Source: Desulfuromonadaceae bacterium UBA6124
GTDB taxonomy: Bacteria; Desulfobacterota; Desulfuromonadia; Desulfuromonadales; Trichloromonadaceae
Direction: 5' to 3'
Assembly: GCA_002423365.1 (NCBI GenBank)
Contig: DIVU01000151.1
Location: forward strand, 8,473 to 23,687
Length of the DNA: 15,215 bases
The notes under the pieces were generated by a model. That model ran no database searches. It saw only the letters and a program-made list of their open reading frames with translations, and was not told the DNA's origin. This document shows positions 1 to 6,725 of the stretch, in pieces. A program made the position numbers and the translations under genes. Each line of letters starts with the position of its first letter. The stretch's first letter is position 1.

Positions 1-146
1 TGCATGGTGTGACAATTGACGCAGGGTCCGCCGACCCGCGCCCAAGCGGCCACAGCTGTCATGAGAACCAGCAGCGCGGCAAGGCCTGCGATTCTCGACA
101 GCCGCGATACACGGACCCGGCCATCCGTTGCGACGACCTTATTCAT
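1..146 (-). CDS. Exported multiheme c-type cytochrome, OmcS/OmcE-like N-terminus (partial, cut by window edge)
   Basis: Only the first 48 codons are present. The ATG at 146 is preceded by a perfect AGGAGG four bases upstream. The protein begins with an Arg-rich n-region, then a hydrophobic stretch (about residues 20-35) ending AAWA, which fits a signal-peptidase I site. Right after the predicted cleavage comes CVNCH extended to CHTMH. A first heme placed close to the mature N-terminus and followed by TMH is what I recall for the nanowire cytochrome OmcS, and it is also seen in the complete hexaheme gene at 4587-3496. A paralogue of that gene is therefore likely, but the rest of the protein lies outside the window. 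The gene appears to have its own promoter and a long leader, separate from the operon ending at 600. The cytochrome call is firm; the OmcS/OmcE affiliation is an inference from about 15 residues. Confidence 0.8.
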   Translation of the reverse strand, partial: MNKVVATDGRVRVSRLSRIAGLAALLVLMTAVAAWARVGGPCVNCHTM

Positions 147-528
147 TTAGCCTCCTGTTTCCTCTTCATTTAACCCGGAGCATCCCCGGCATTACCAGCG
201 GACCTTTCTCCATGGCAGGTGCCCGCCTGTCCGGCATTCGAAGTGGCAGACTTCTACCGGCGCCGCCTCTCGGCGACCTAACCTTGTTTCGACTTTCGCC
301 CCACCCCCTTTCCGACAATCCGAAAAACGGCCAAAGCAAATGCCTTCCGGGCGATGGAACTCATTTCCCCGGGCATTGACAAAATTGTTTCGAAGTAAAA
401 TGAACTCTTAGTGGTTTGCCTGGGGGGGATGGGAAAGGGAAGAAATTAATACCGGCATGGCCGCCGGCCGGAAAATCTATCTAGCCCGAAGCCTAGCCCC
501 CCGCCGCTTCAGAATACCTCTTCACTTC
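147..528 (-). other. Gap between operons: predicted long 5' leader of the left-edge cytochrome
   Basis: This stretch has no convincing gene. If the promoter at 564-535 is used, transcription starts near 528 and leaves a leader of about 380 nt. Visible structures on the minus strand: 496-481, CTAG arms closing through a G-G mismatch and a C-G pair on a UUCG tetraloop; 277-262, six base pairs (one G-U) closed by a GAGA tetraloop; 254-240, GAAGT/ACTTC arms; 232-214, a stem with a bulged A. A 15-codon open frame (213-166) ends just upstream of the ribosome-binding site. I could not match the leader to a known riboswitch. Its length suggests post-transcriptional control, but that is inference. Confidence 0.4.
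151..156 (-). promoter_or_regulatory. Shine-Dalgarno AGGAGG for the cytochrome starting at 146
   Basis: The minus strand reads AGGAGG followed by CTAA and then ATG. The match is perfect and the spacing is short (4 nt). It fixes the start of the left-edge cytochrome. Confidence 0.75.
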
Positions 529-534
529 CCCCTT

Positions 535-564
535 TTTATAATCCCGACTAATGTTTTTTGTCAA
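535..564 (-). promoter_or_regulatory. Near-consensus sigma-70 promoter
   Basis: On the minus strand a perfect TTGACA (564-559) is followed by an 18-nt spacer and TATAAA (540-535, five of six matches to TATAAT). It lies in an AT-rich patch within an otherwise GC-rich region, just after the stop codon at 600 and upstream of the cytochrome at 146. The predicted start point is near 528. It would make the left-edge cytochrome a separate transcription unit. Confidence 0.65.
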
Positions 565-599
565 TCACAATGTTTCGCAACGTCGGCAGACTATTGGAA

Positions 600-2024
600 T
601 CACTCTAGAATCGCCATAAAATAGGGAGATCCTCCCAGCATGATTTCACTGATGAGCCGCTCACTGGACAGATCGAGAACGCTCAGGGAATGGGCTTCGC
701 GATGGGCGATGTAAAGCTGTCGCCGCCGTTCCGACGCCGCCATGACAAAGGGGGAAGAATCCAGGGGGATGCGTCTGGCGGTGGAATTCTGTCCGGAGTG
801 AAATACCGACAAGGCGGCATCTTTCTGGTTACTGACGAAAACTTTGTTGTCGAACCCGAGCAGATAGACGGGCTCCCACCCCACGGTAATGCGCGACAGT
901 TGCCGACCGCTGCGATAGTCGAAGGCGGAAACGGAGCTGCTGCCTCGCTCCGCCACATAGAGCTGGTCGTTGTAGAAGAGCAAGCTGTCGGTTTCAAGGC
1001 CGGCGGGAATCTCCCGCAGCAGAGCCAGGCTGTCGCCATTGAGCAGATAGACCCGCTGCGCCGTGGGGGAACTGACCGCCAGCCAGGCGCGACCATCAGC
1101 GACAAAATAGTGGAGTCGCTCCGGGCGGAAACCGACAATTTCCTGGGCTGCGACGACCCCCCTTTCGAGATCGACCTTCAGCACCCGATTGGTGGCGGGA
1201 TCGCTCACATAGGCGAAGGCACCATCGGCGGACAGGCAGAGATTGCGCGGCCCGACGGTAATCGACAGAGGAATCCGTTCCAAATACTGGGTGTTCGCGC
1301 TGCTAAACACATGAATGGCTCGATCCCCCGTACTCAGGACATACAAACGCCGCCGGCGGCTATCGACCGCCAGTTCCCCGAGCGGCCCCGGCAAGCCCAG
1401 TGCCGCCGTCACAAAATTCGTATCCGTGCGCACCAGGTACAGGGTGTTAATGTCATCGCAGACGACATAGGCCAGATCCTGCCCCAGCGGAAGCTCTTGC
1501 CCATGGGCGGAAAAACGGGGAACAAAAGGGGCTTCGCCGGGCAGGGGCGACTGCAGATGCCAGTCGACGAAGAGGCAGACGCTGCCCGAGCCACTCAACG
1601 CCAGCGGACGGGCCAAGGGGAGATCAATGGACTGTTCGGCAATCTCCGGTCCGGCCTGGCCTGGGAGGCGAACCTCTTTCACATTAAAGCGCAGGCGCCG
1701 GCACTCACCGACGGGAAAGGCGCCGACACCAAGGAGCAATTGTCGTCCTTCGAGCATATGCCGTTGCAGGCGTTGCGCCTCGGCGGGTAGATCGATCCAG
1801 ACATCGCCGATCAGAAGGGCGAGGCCATCGACCGTCAGTTCGACCTTTTCCGTGGCAACCCCGGTGGTGGACAGATAGAGCGAAACCAGGGACTGGTCCG
1901 CCGTCACCCGGGGCGCCTTGCGTCCCACCGCGGTGCCACCGGCGCAGCCACCGAGCATAAAGGCGACAAGCAGCCAGGGAAGAATCACCGAAAATCCCGC
2001 CGTAAATCGTGGTTCAAGCAACAT
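600..2024 (-). CDS. YVTN-type beta-propeller lipoprotein with a DUF4382-like N-terminal domain
   Basis: A 474-residue envelope lipoprotein. Residues 11-26 form a hydrophobic h-region ending in the lipobox LGGC (Cys27). Residues about 45-165 look like a beta-sandwich resembling DUF4382 (LTVDGLALL, GDVWIDLP, GVGAFPVGECRRLRF). From about residue 185 to the end run six or seven blades of the form 'xxLYVxxxxxxxVxVxD...xxIxVGxxPxx', typical of YVTN/cytochrome-D1-like propellers. There is no heme motif. The start at 2024 is chosen because GAGGCGAGG lies 8 nt upstream and it gives a normal-length lipoprotein signal. An ATG at 2060 overlaps the upstream stop (TGATG), so it is an alternative start adding 12 residues. 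Last gene of the operon, directly after the octaheme cytochrome. A scaffold or assembly role at the outer membrane is inference. Confidence 0.85.
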   Translation of the reverse strand: MLLEPRFTAGFSVILPWLLVAFMLGGCAGGTAVGRKAPRVTADQSLVSLYLSTTGVATEKVELTVDGLALLIGDVWIDLPAEAQRLQRHMLEGRQLLLGVGAFPVGECRRLRFNVKEVRLPGQAGPEIAEQSIDLPLARPLALSGSGSVCLFVDWHLQSPLPGEAPFVPRFSAHGQELPLGQDLAYVVCDDINTLYLVRTDTNFVTAALGLPGPLGELAVDSRRRRLYVLSTGDRAIHVFSSANTQYLERIPLSITVGPRNLCLSADGAFAYVSDPATNRVLKVDLERGVVAAQEIVGFRPERLHYFVADGRAWLAVSSPTAQRVYLLNGDSLALLREIPAGLETDSLLFYNDQLYVAERGSSSVSAFDYRSGRQLSRITVGWEPVYLLGFDNKVFVSNQKDAALSVFHSGQNSTARRIPLDSSPFVMAASERRRQLYIAHREAHSLSVLDLSSERLISEIMLGGSPYFMAILE

Positions 2025-2059
2025 GGGCCGGGCCTCGCCTCGGAGAAGAAAAACAGCCA

Positions 2060-3484
2060 TCAGAAAGTCCGCCGCACCCCGCCAAGAGGGGCGGGGATGG
2101 TCTTGCCGTTGGGCAAGGTTCCGGGATGGGTGCTGTCGCAGTAGGCGCCGTGGAAATGGCAGTAGCCGCAACCGATCGGCTGGGGACCGGGGCTCTGTTC
2201 ATGACAGGTGCCGCAATTCCCGCCGCCCCCGGTCTGATAGGGGACATCCGAGCCGTCGCTGCCGGTGCCGCCGTGATGAACGGTGCGCCAGCGATTGACC
2301 TGATTCGGATCGGTCATTCCGCCTTGCTGGTAATCGTCCTGATGACAGCGGCCACACAGATAGGCCCAAGAGTTACCCGAGCGGTCCTGGGTGAAAACCC
2401 CGCCCAAGGCCTCGCCATTGACGGAGCGTCGCACCAGATAGGCATTGGGGGAACCGTGCGCTTCGTGGCAGTCCATACAGGAAAGGACATAGCCCCCCGC
2501 CGGCACGGCGATTTTTTCATAAGGCTTTTTCATAAAGATGGAACCGGTAAAGCCGTTGCTTCCGTGCTTATCTCCGGCGGCGGCGGAATCGCCGCCGCCG
2601 GTCTTCCAGTCGATCGCCACCATGTCGCGCATGAGGGTGTTGCTGCGAATCCGTTCCCGATGGCAATCGTTGCAGTAGCTGACGTAATCGGGGGTTTTCG
2701 AGCCGTCCGCGCCAATTTCACCAACCCCACCCGGTTCGTAGGTCATACGCGAGCCGAAAAAGAGGGGTGATTGGTAGCTTCCGCCATAGGCATTCATCCG
2801 CTCCTCCGGCGCATCCCCCCACAGGCTTTCATGTTCGGTCGGACGCGACAGGGCGGTGTATTCGGGATTTTGAGGAAATTCCCGGTTGCGACGGGCCCGA
2901 TGGGGATTGTGACAGGCATCGCAGGGGGCCGAAGCGTCCTTGAAATAGGGGAAACGCTTGGCATGGTTCCAGACATCGTAGAGGTTGTGGTAGGAAGCAT
3001 CGGGGCCGGCCGGATTCTGATTGAAAGCTTCGAGAATGCTTTCCGGCCCACCGCTGTCATACCCGCCAAAAGCTCTGGCGTAATCGTAGTTAAGCAGACT
3101 TCCCAGTGGGACCTGGAGGGAACTGTCGGCATGGCAACCAAAACACATGACGTCCGTGGTCTGATAAGGCTTATAACGCCGACTCGACTCGAATCCCGGG
3201 GCAAAAAGCGCGAAAGGGGAGGGGCTCCCCGACGCCGGCGCGGGTTCGACGCCGCCCATGCTCGCATGCTGCTCATGGCAATGGGCGCAGTTGCCGACGG
3301 CATAAGGTCCCGGGGGGGCCAGGTCGCCGCGGGCGACACCGTTGACGGTATCGCCATGGGCCGAGTTCCCGTAGGGACCGGCCCAAGCGGAGACGCTGGC
3401 GAGGGCCACGAGCCACAGCGCCGTAGCGAAGGTGACTTGACGAATCCGCTTCGGTCGCGACTGATCCGTTACCGGTCTGCTCAT
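2060..3484 (-). CDS. Octaheme c-type cytochrome, exported
   Basis: A 474-residue protein with a signal peptide (basic n-region with KRIR, hydrophobic core about residues 18-33, cleavage after AWA at 35). Eight CXXCH motifs start at residues 66, 114, 188, 271, 336, 377, 424 and 439. Spacing is wide and irregular in the first two thirds and tight at the end, unlike the regular doubled-CXXCH cytochromes upstream. Several motifs extend to CHxxH (CHEQH, CHNPH, CHEAH), supplying candidate distal His ligands. No lipobox, so it should be periplasmic or extracellular. The start follows the upstream stop by 11 bp with GAGAGGCGAG as ribosome-binding site. An in-frame extension upstream to 3829 is a shadow of the hexaheme gene and is rejected. 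The motif CHEAHGSPN resembles CHRAHGSPN in the neighbouring hexaheme protein, hinting at shared ancestry of one segment. I cannot name a characterised orthologue. Confidence 0.93.
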   Translation of the reverse strand: MSRPVTDQSRPKRIRQVTFATALWLVALASVSAWAGPYGNSAHGDTVNGVARGDLAPPGPYAVGNCAHCHEQHASMGGVEPAPASGSPSPFALFAPGFESSRRYKPYQTTDVMCFGCHADSSLQVPLGSLLNYDYARAFGGYDSGGPESILEAFNQNPAGPDASYHNLYDVWNHAKRFPYFKDASAPCDACHNPHRARRNREFPQNPEYTALSRPTEHESLWGDAPEERMNAYGGSYQSPLFFGSRMTYEPGGVGEIGADGSKTPDYVSYCNDCHRERIRSNTLMRDMVAIDWKTGGGDSAAAGDKHGSNGFTGSIFMKKPYEKIAVPAGGYVLSCMDCHEAHGSPNAYLVRRSVNGEALGGVFTQDRSGNSWAYLCGRCHQDDYQQGGMTDPNQVNRWRTVHHGGTGSDGSDVPYQTGGGGNCGTCHEQSPGPQPIGCGYCHFHGAYCDSTHPGTLPNGKTIPAPLGGVRRTF

Positions 3485-3495
3485 GAACTCGCCTC

Positions 3496-4587
3496 TCAAT
3501 CCTTGGAAGTGTGGCACGCCGTACAGCCGCCGCCGATACTTCCGGCATAATCCCAGCGCATCATTTTGTGATTGGGGGAGCCATGGGCACGGTGGCAGGA
3601 GACGCAGGCAACGATGGTATCGCCGGAGAAGGTGACCCTGGTCAAAGGCTGGCTGACATTCAGGCTGGCCACGGGGATGTCGGGCCGGTAGCTGTTGCGC
3701 TCCGCGCCACCATAGGATCGATATTCGGAATTCGGCGCGGTCGAGCCCATGTCGTAGTCGACGGGATGACGCAACCAGGGGGATCCGGCGCTGACCGCCG
3801 AATGGAAGTTGCCGTGACAGCGGGCGCACAGCGAGCTGATCGTGGAATTGTCCGCACCGCCGGTGCTTCCCTTGTACTGGTTGTGGGCGGCGACGGTGGG
3901 ACGGAATTCCCAGTCGGCGTCCTCGTAACCGGCGATCCCCACCAGCATGCGGAAGCCGTTCGCGGGCTCGGTGTCGGGCGTGACGAGCGCCCCTCCGCGC
4001 CCCTGATGATGGCCGCCGCGCACCGCTTCGGCCGGGGATTGTTCGGCGTGACTGCCATGACAGCCGTACACCCCGGCGCAGGTTACCTGCTGTCCAACGG
4101 GCCAGGAACCGGCTCCGGGCACGCTGCCGTCGGCGGCGGCGCGATTGCCGGTATAGCCGGGCGGCTGCGACAGCGTCTGGTCGCGAGCCATCAGACCATA
4201 GACATTATGTCCGCGCGTGTCGCCGCCAGCCTGCGCGACCCAGTAGAAATTCCCACCGGCGAGGGTATTGCTGTCGGAGCCGGAACCGGAGACGCCATAG
4301 ACCGGGGGCTGGGACGAGAAGACGAAAGGCATGGCGCCGCCGTCATTCACCCCCATGTGGCAACCGGCGCAGGTCGAGGTCAGAAGGGACTCAAAGGGGC
4401 CGTCGTCCCCCCATTCGGGCATGGCGCCGCCATCCTGGCTGTAATGCATGGTATGGCAGCTGGAGCAGAGACCCGTCACCGCCGCCTGTGCCGACGGCGC
4501 CAAAAGCACGAGCAGCAGGGAAACACATCCCGTCAAACTCGCGAGCAGCCCGTCAAGGGCAGATCGGCTATCCGCTTTACGTTTCAT
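3496..4587 (-). CDS. Hexaheme c-type cytochrome, OmcS-like (candidate nanowire subunit)
   Basis: A 363-residue exported cytochrome. The signal peptide ends around SAQA (residue 35). Five CXXCH sites start at residues 41, 73, 254, 328 and 355. A sixth site, CAGVYGCH at 170-177, has CX5CH spacing (DNA checked on the minus strand). Compared from memory with Geobacter OmcS, the six hemes fall in the same order and many flanking motifs agree: CHTMH at heme 1, RGHN before heme 3, a mid-protein segment around GFRMLVGIAGYE, CxxCH...FHSA at heme 4, LRHP after it, CHRAH at heme 5, and a heme 6 five residues from a C-terminus ending in KD. OmcS is a filament-forming extracellular electron carrier. This protein has about 328 mature residues, which is shorter than OmcS. 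It follows an NHL-propeller gene; I recall an NHL gene beside omcS in Geobacter sulfurreducens as well. GAGG lies 7 nt before the ATG. Cytochrome: certain; filament formation: inference. Confidence 0.93.
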   Translation of the reverse strand: MKRKADSRSALDGLLASLTGCVSLLLVLLAPSAQAAVTGLCSSCHTMHYSQDGGAMPEWGDDGPFESLLTSTCAGCHMGVNDGGAMPFVFSSQPPVYGVSGSGSDSNTLAGGNFYWVAQAGGDTRGHNVYGLMARDQTLSQPPGYTGNRAAADGSVPGAGSWPVGQQVTCAGVYGCHGSHAEQSPAEAVRGGHHQGRGGALVTPDTEPANGFRMLVGIAGYEDADWEFRPTVAAHNQYKGSTGGADNSTISSLCARCHGNFHSAVSAGSPWLRHPVDYDMGSTAPNSEYRSYGGAERNSYRPDIPVASLNVSQPLTRVTFSGDTIVACVSCHRAHGSPNHKMMRWDYAGSIGGGCTACHTSKD

Positions 4588-4650
4588 GCCTCAGCCTCTT
4601 CCGTTCCCCGTCAGCCGCCCCCCGCCGCGAACCTTCAGCAGGAACCGACC

Positions 4651-5526
4651 TCAACGATTGAAAATATCCACCCGGCTGTTGCCCTCGTCGACCACGCACA
4701 GCCGCCCCTCCCAGTCGAACAACACCTGGGCGGGATACCAGAGCTTGCCGTGGCGTTTGCCCCGTCCGAGAAGTTCATGACGAAAATCCCCCTGCGCCCC
4801 GAAGACCGCGATGGTGCCGGCATGCCGGTCGAGCACATAGAGCTGTCCGGCCTGATCGATCTCGAGGGAGAGGGGAAATGTCATGGCCCGATCCAGGGTG
4901 ATGACACTCGGGGCAGCCCCGTCGCTGAACCGGTAGATTTTTCCGGCAAGACCGTCGAGAGCCCAGATCCCGTCCGCTTTGATCTTGAAATCGACGAATC
5001 CCCGGCCACCGGACTGGGCGGCGTAAATCGTCTCGACCTTGAGATTGTCGTCTAACCGTACCACCGTTCCGCGCATCCGATCAAGCACCAGCAGGCGCCC
5101 GCGCCCGTCCACCGCCAGGCGCGCGGGGAAGATCAGGCTGCCGTCGTCATAACGCAGATCGAAACGCCGCACCTGCTGTTCACTGGGATTGACCCGCAAC
5201 ACCTGGTTGGTCGAACGCTCGATCACCCAGAGCGCCCCACTGCCCCCTTTGGCCAGGGCTACCGGCTGTTTCAGGGCGCCGCCGGCATTGAAAGCGGCGA
5301 GATGCTTGCCCTCGCGATCGAAGGAGAGGAGTGTCCCGCCCACCGGATCGACCACATAGTAACGGCGGCTGTCACTGTCGACGGCGATGGCGATGGGGCG
5401 GTCCAGCTTGACGCCCGAATCCCGCGCCGGCAGCTGCATGAGAAAATTCCACGGACCAGTTTCCGCCCCACCCTCCGGCGCCAAGCCCAACAGAGCCAGC
5501 ACGGCCAGAATGATTCCGTATTTCAT
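4651..5526 (-). CDS. Exported NHL-repeat beta-propeller protein
   Basis: A 291-residue protein with a short signal peptide (hydrophobic core about residues 4-15, cleavage near GGAE at 19-22). The rest is six NHL-type repeats starting near residues 42, 86, 133, 177, 217 and 264. Each has the pattern P..(I/L)A(V/L)D..G.(L)YV(V/L)D...G.(I/V).(V/R)F. They fill the protein and end at its last residue, so it is a complete six-bladed propeller with no added domain. No heme or catalytic motif. The start at 5526 has GGGGAG 7 nt upstream. An ATG at 5568 would overlap the previous cytochrome and bury the signal peptide, so it is rejected. The gene lies 14 bp after the 16-heme cytochrome and 63 bp before the OmcS-like gene. 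NHL proteins are common beside Geobacter cytochrome genes. A binding or assembly role is likely, but its partner is unknown. Confidence 0.9.
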   Translation of the reverse strand: MKYGIILAVLALLGLAPEGGAETGPWNFLMQLPARDSGVKLDRPIAIAVDSDSRRYYVVDPVGGTLLSFDREGKHLAAFNAGGALKQPVALAKGGSGALWVIERSTNQVLRVNPSEQQVRRFDLRYDDGSLIFPARLAVDGRGRLLVLDRMRGTVVRLDDNLKVETIYAAQSGGRGFVDFKIKADGIWALDGLAGKIYRFSDGAAPSVITLDRAMTFPLSLEIDQAGQLYVLDRHAGTIAVFGAQGDFRHELLGRGKRHGKLWYPAQVLFDWEGRLCVVDEGNSRVDIFNR

Positions 5527-5540
5527 AGGTGCTCTCCCCT

Positions 5541-6725
5541 CTAGTAGCTCAGATGGCACTGGACGCAAAGGCCGCGCTCGGCACTGCCGTGGAGGAAGTA
5601 CTTGTAGTTGGTGCCGACGTTGGCGTCATGGCAGGTCATACAGTCCATGGGGGTGCCGTTGCGCGGATCCAGGGCCTTTTCCCCCATGGGATGAGAAAAG
5701 CTCTTGTGCCGTTCATGGCAACCGGCGCAGACCTCCGCCGCCGAACCCTTGACCATCCCCGGCCAGTCGGAGCCGTGCAGGTCGTGGCAGTCGGAGCACT
5801 TGTTCCAGCCGGGATGCTGGTGCAGCATCTCTGAACGCCGCTTGAAGGTTCCGGGATGACAGGACTGGCAGCCAGCCCCCTCATTGGCAGGCAGCAGCCC
5901 GGCCCGGTCGCCGACATGGGGATTGTGGCAGGCGATGCAGGGGTTGCCGCCATCGCTGCTTTGCAGATGGCTATGGGTCTTGTTGAACGAGGCCAGCACC
6001 CCCTGGTGGCAACCGAGACAGCTGTCCGCACCCTGGCTCTTGCCGTGGCAGGTCTGGCAGTTCCCCTGGGCGAAAGGCTTGTGCTTGACCCCCCGCAACA
6101 GCCCGCGCGCGTCGCCGCCGTGGGGATGATGACAGCCCAGACAATCCAGGGCCCGGGAATCGCGACCGAGATGGGACTGCTTCATCCCCTCTTCGTTTTT
6201 ATGGCAACCCAGGCACAGCCCGGCGCCGGCCGTCTTCAGCAGCCGGTAATCGTCGCCGCCGTGGGGATCGTGACAGGTCCCGCAGCGGCCCTCCTGAAAG
6301 GGCTTGTGCGGACGGGCGTAGGACTTGTTCAAGCGGTCATGGCAGCCAAAGCACAACTCCTTCTCGGGCTTGTCGAGCAGTCCGGCCACCGCCGACGCAT
6401 GCGGCGCATGGCAGCCGCCGCAGTTGCCTTCCTTGACCGGCTGATGGAGAAAAGTACTCTTTTCCATGCGCGCGCGCAGCGGCTCGTGACACCCCTGGCA
6501 CAACTCGCGCTGTTCCTTGACCAGCAACCCTTCGTGTCGGGCGACATGGGGATTATGGCACTGGTCGCAGCGCTTTTCGGCCACCGGCCGGTGAACCACC
6601 GCCCCCTGGAAATCCCCTGGTTTATGGCATTCGAAACAGGACGAAGCGAGTCCCGGTGCCGGCAGGACCATCAAGGCAAACCAGGCAAGTGCCAACGACA
6701 GCAGAGATTTAGCGATTCTTTTCAT
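5541..6725 (-). CDS. 16-heme exported c-type cytochrome (doubled-CXXCH type)
   Basis: A 394-residue protein with a signal peptide (MKR n-region, hydrophobic to about residue 25, cleavage near GLAS) and no lipobox, so periplasmic or secreted. It has 16 CXXCH motifs from CFECH directly after the signal to CVQCH four residues before the stop. The array repeats a unit of about 40-45 residues: HxPxxxGxCxxCHxPHxxxxxGLL followed by LCxxCH, the doubled-CXXCH repeat. Nearly all motif-bearing units carry an extra His (CHNPH, CHAPH, CHDPH), consistent with bis-His ligation. The ATG at 6725 overlaps the upstream TAA by one base (TAATG) and has GGGAGG 7 nt upstream inside the preceding gene's last codons, so translation is probably coupled to the 26-heme gene. 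A longer in-frame start at 6902 lies inside that gene and is rejected. Probable role: periplasmic or cell-surface electron carrier. Confidence 0.95.
   Translation of the reverse strand: MKRIAKSLLSLALAWFALMVLPAPGLASSCFECHKPGDFQGAVVHRPVAEKRCDQCHNPHVARHEGLLVKEQRELCQGCHEPLRARMEKSTFLHQPVKEGNCGGCHAPHASAVAGLLDKPEKELCFGCHDRLNKSYARPHKPFQEGRCGTCHDPHGGDDYRLLKTAGAGLCLGCHKNEEGMKQSHLGRDSRALDCLGCHHPHGGDARGLLRGVKHKPFAQGNCQTCHGKSQGADSCLGCHQGVLASFNKTHSHLQSSDGGNPCIACHNPHVGDRAGLLPANEGAGCQSCHPGTFKRRSEMLHQHPGWNKCSDCHDLHGSDWPGMVKGSAAEVCAGCHERHKSFSHPMGEKALDPRNGTPMDCMTCHDANVGTNYKYFLHGSAERGLCVQCHLSY

Noticed and set aside
128..379. 83-codon plus-strand frame in the gap
   Set aside because: No ribosome-binding site, proline/serine-rich composition without domain character, and it runs antisense to the cytochrome start.
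376..404. TTGACA on the plus strand with TAAAAT downstream
   Set aside because: The spacer is only 14 nt, and no plus-strand gene follows that could use it.
395..430. GGCAAACCACT on the minus strand, resembling part of a GEMM riboswitch core
   Set aside because: The second conserved block (GGGACGCAAAGCC-like) and the tetraloop-receptor context are absent downstream, so the match is too short to support a riboswitch.
451..471. GC-rich inverted repeat CCGGC/GCCGG in the gap, considered as terminator of the main operon
   Set aside because: The stem is only 5 bp and is followed by a mixed TATTAATTT rather than a T-run. It also lies downstream of the new promoter, so it would stop the wrong transcript.
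690..1790. Long plus-strand frames opposite the real genes (also at 3511-5055, 6740-8686, 8952-10295, 11029-12351)
   Set aside because: They are antisense shadows created by GC-rich codon bias. Their products lack signal peptides and recognisable domains, while the minus-strand frames have clear motifs.
3485..3829. Upstream extension of the octaheme cytochrome
   Set aside because: It overlaps the hexaheme coding region and would place the signal peptide at residue 116. The ATG at 3484 has a good ribosome-binding site.
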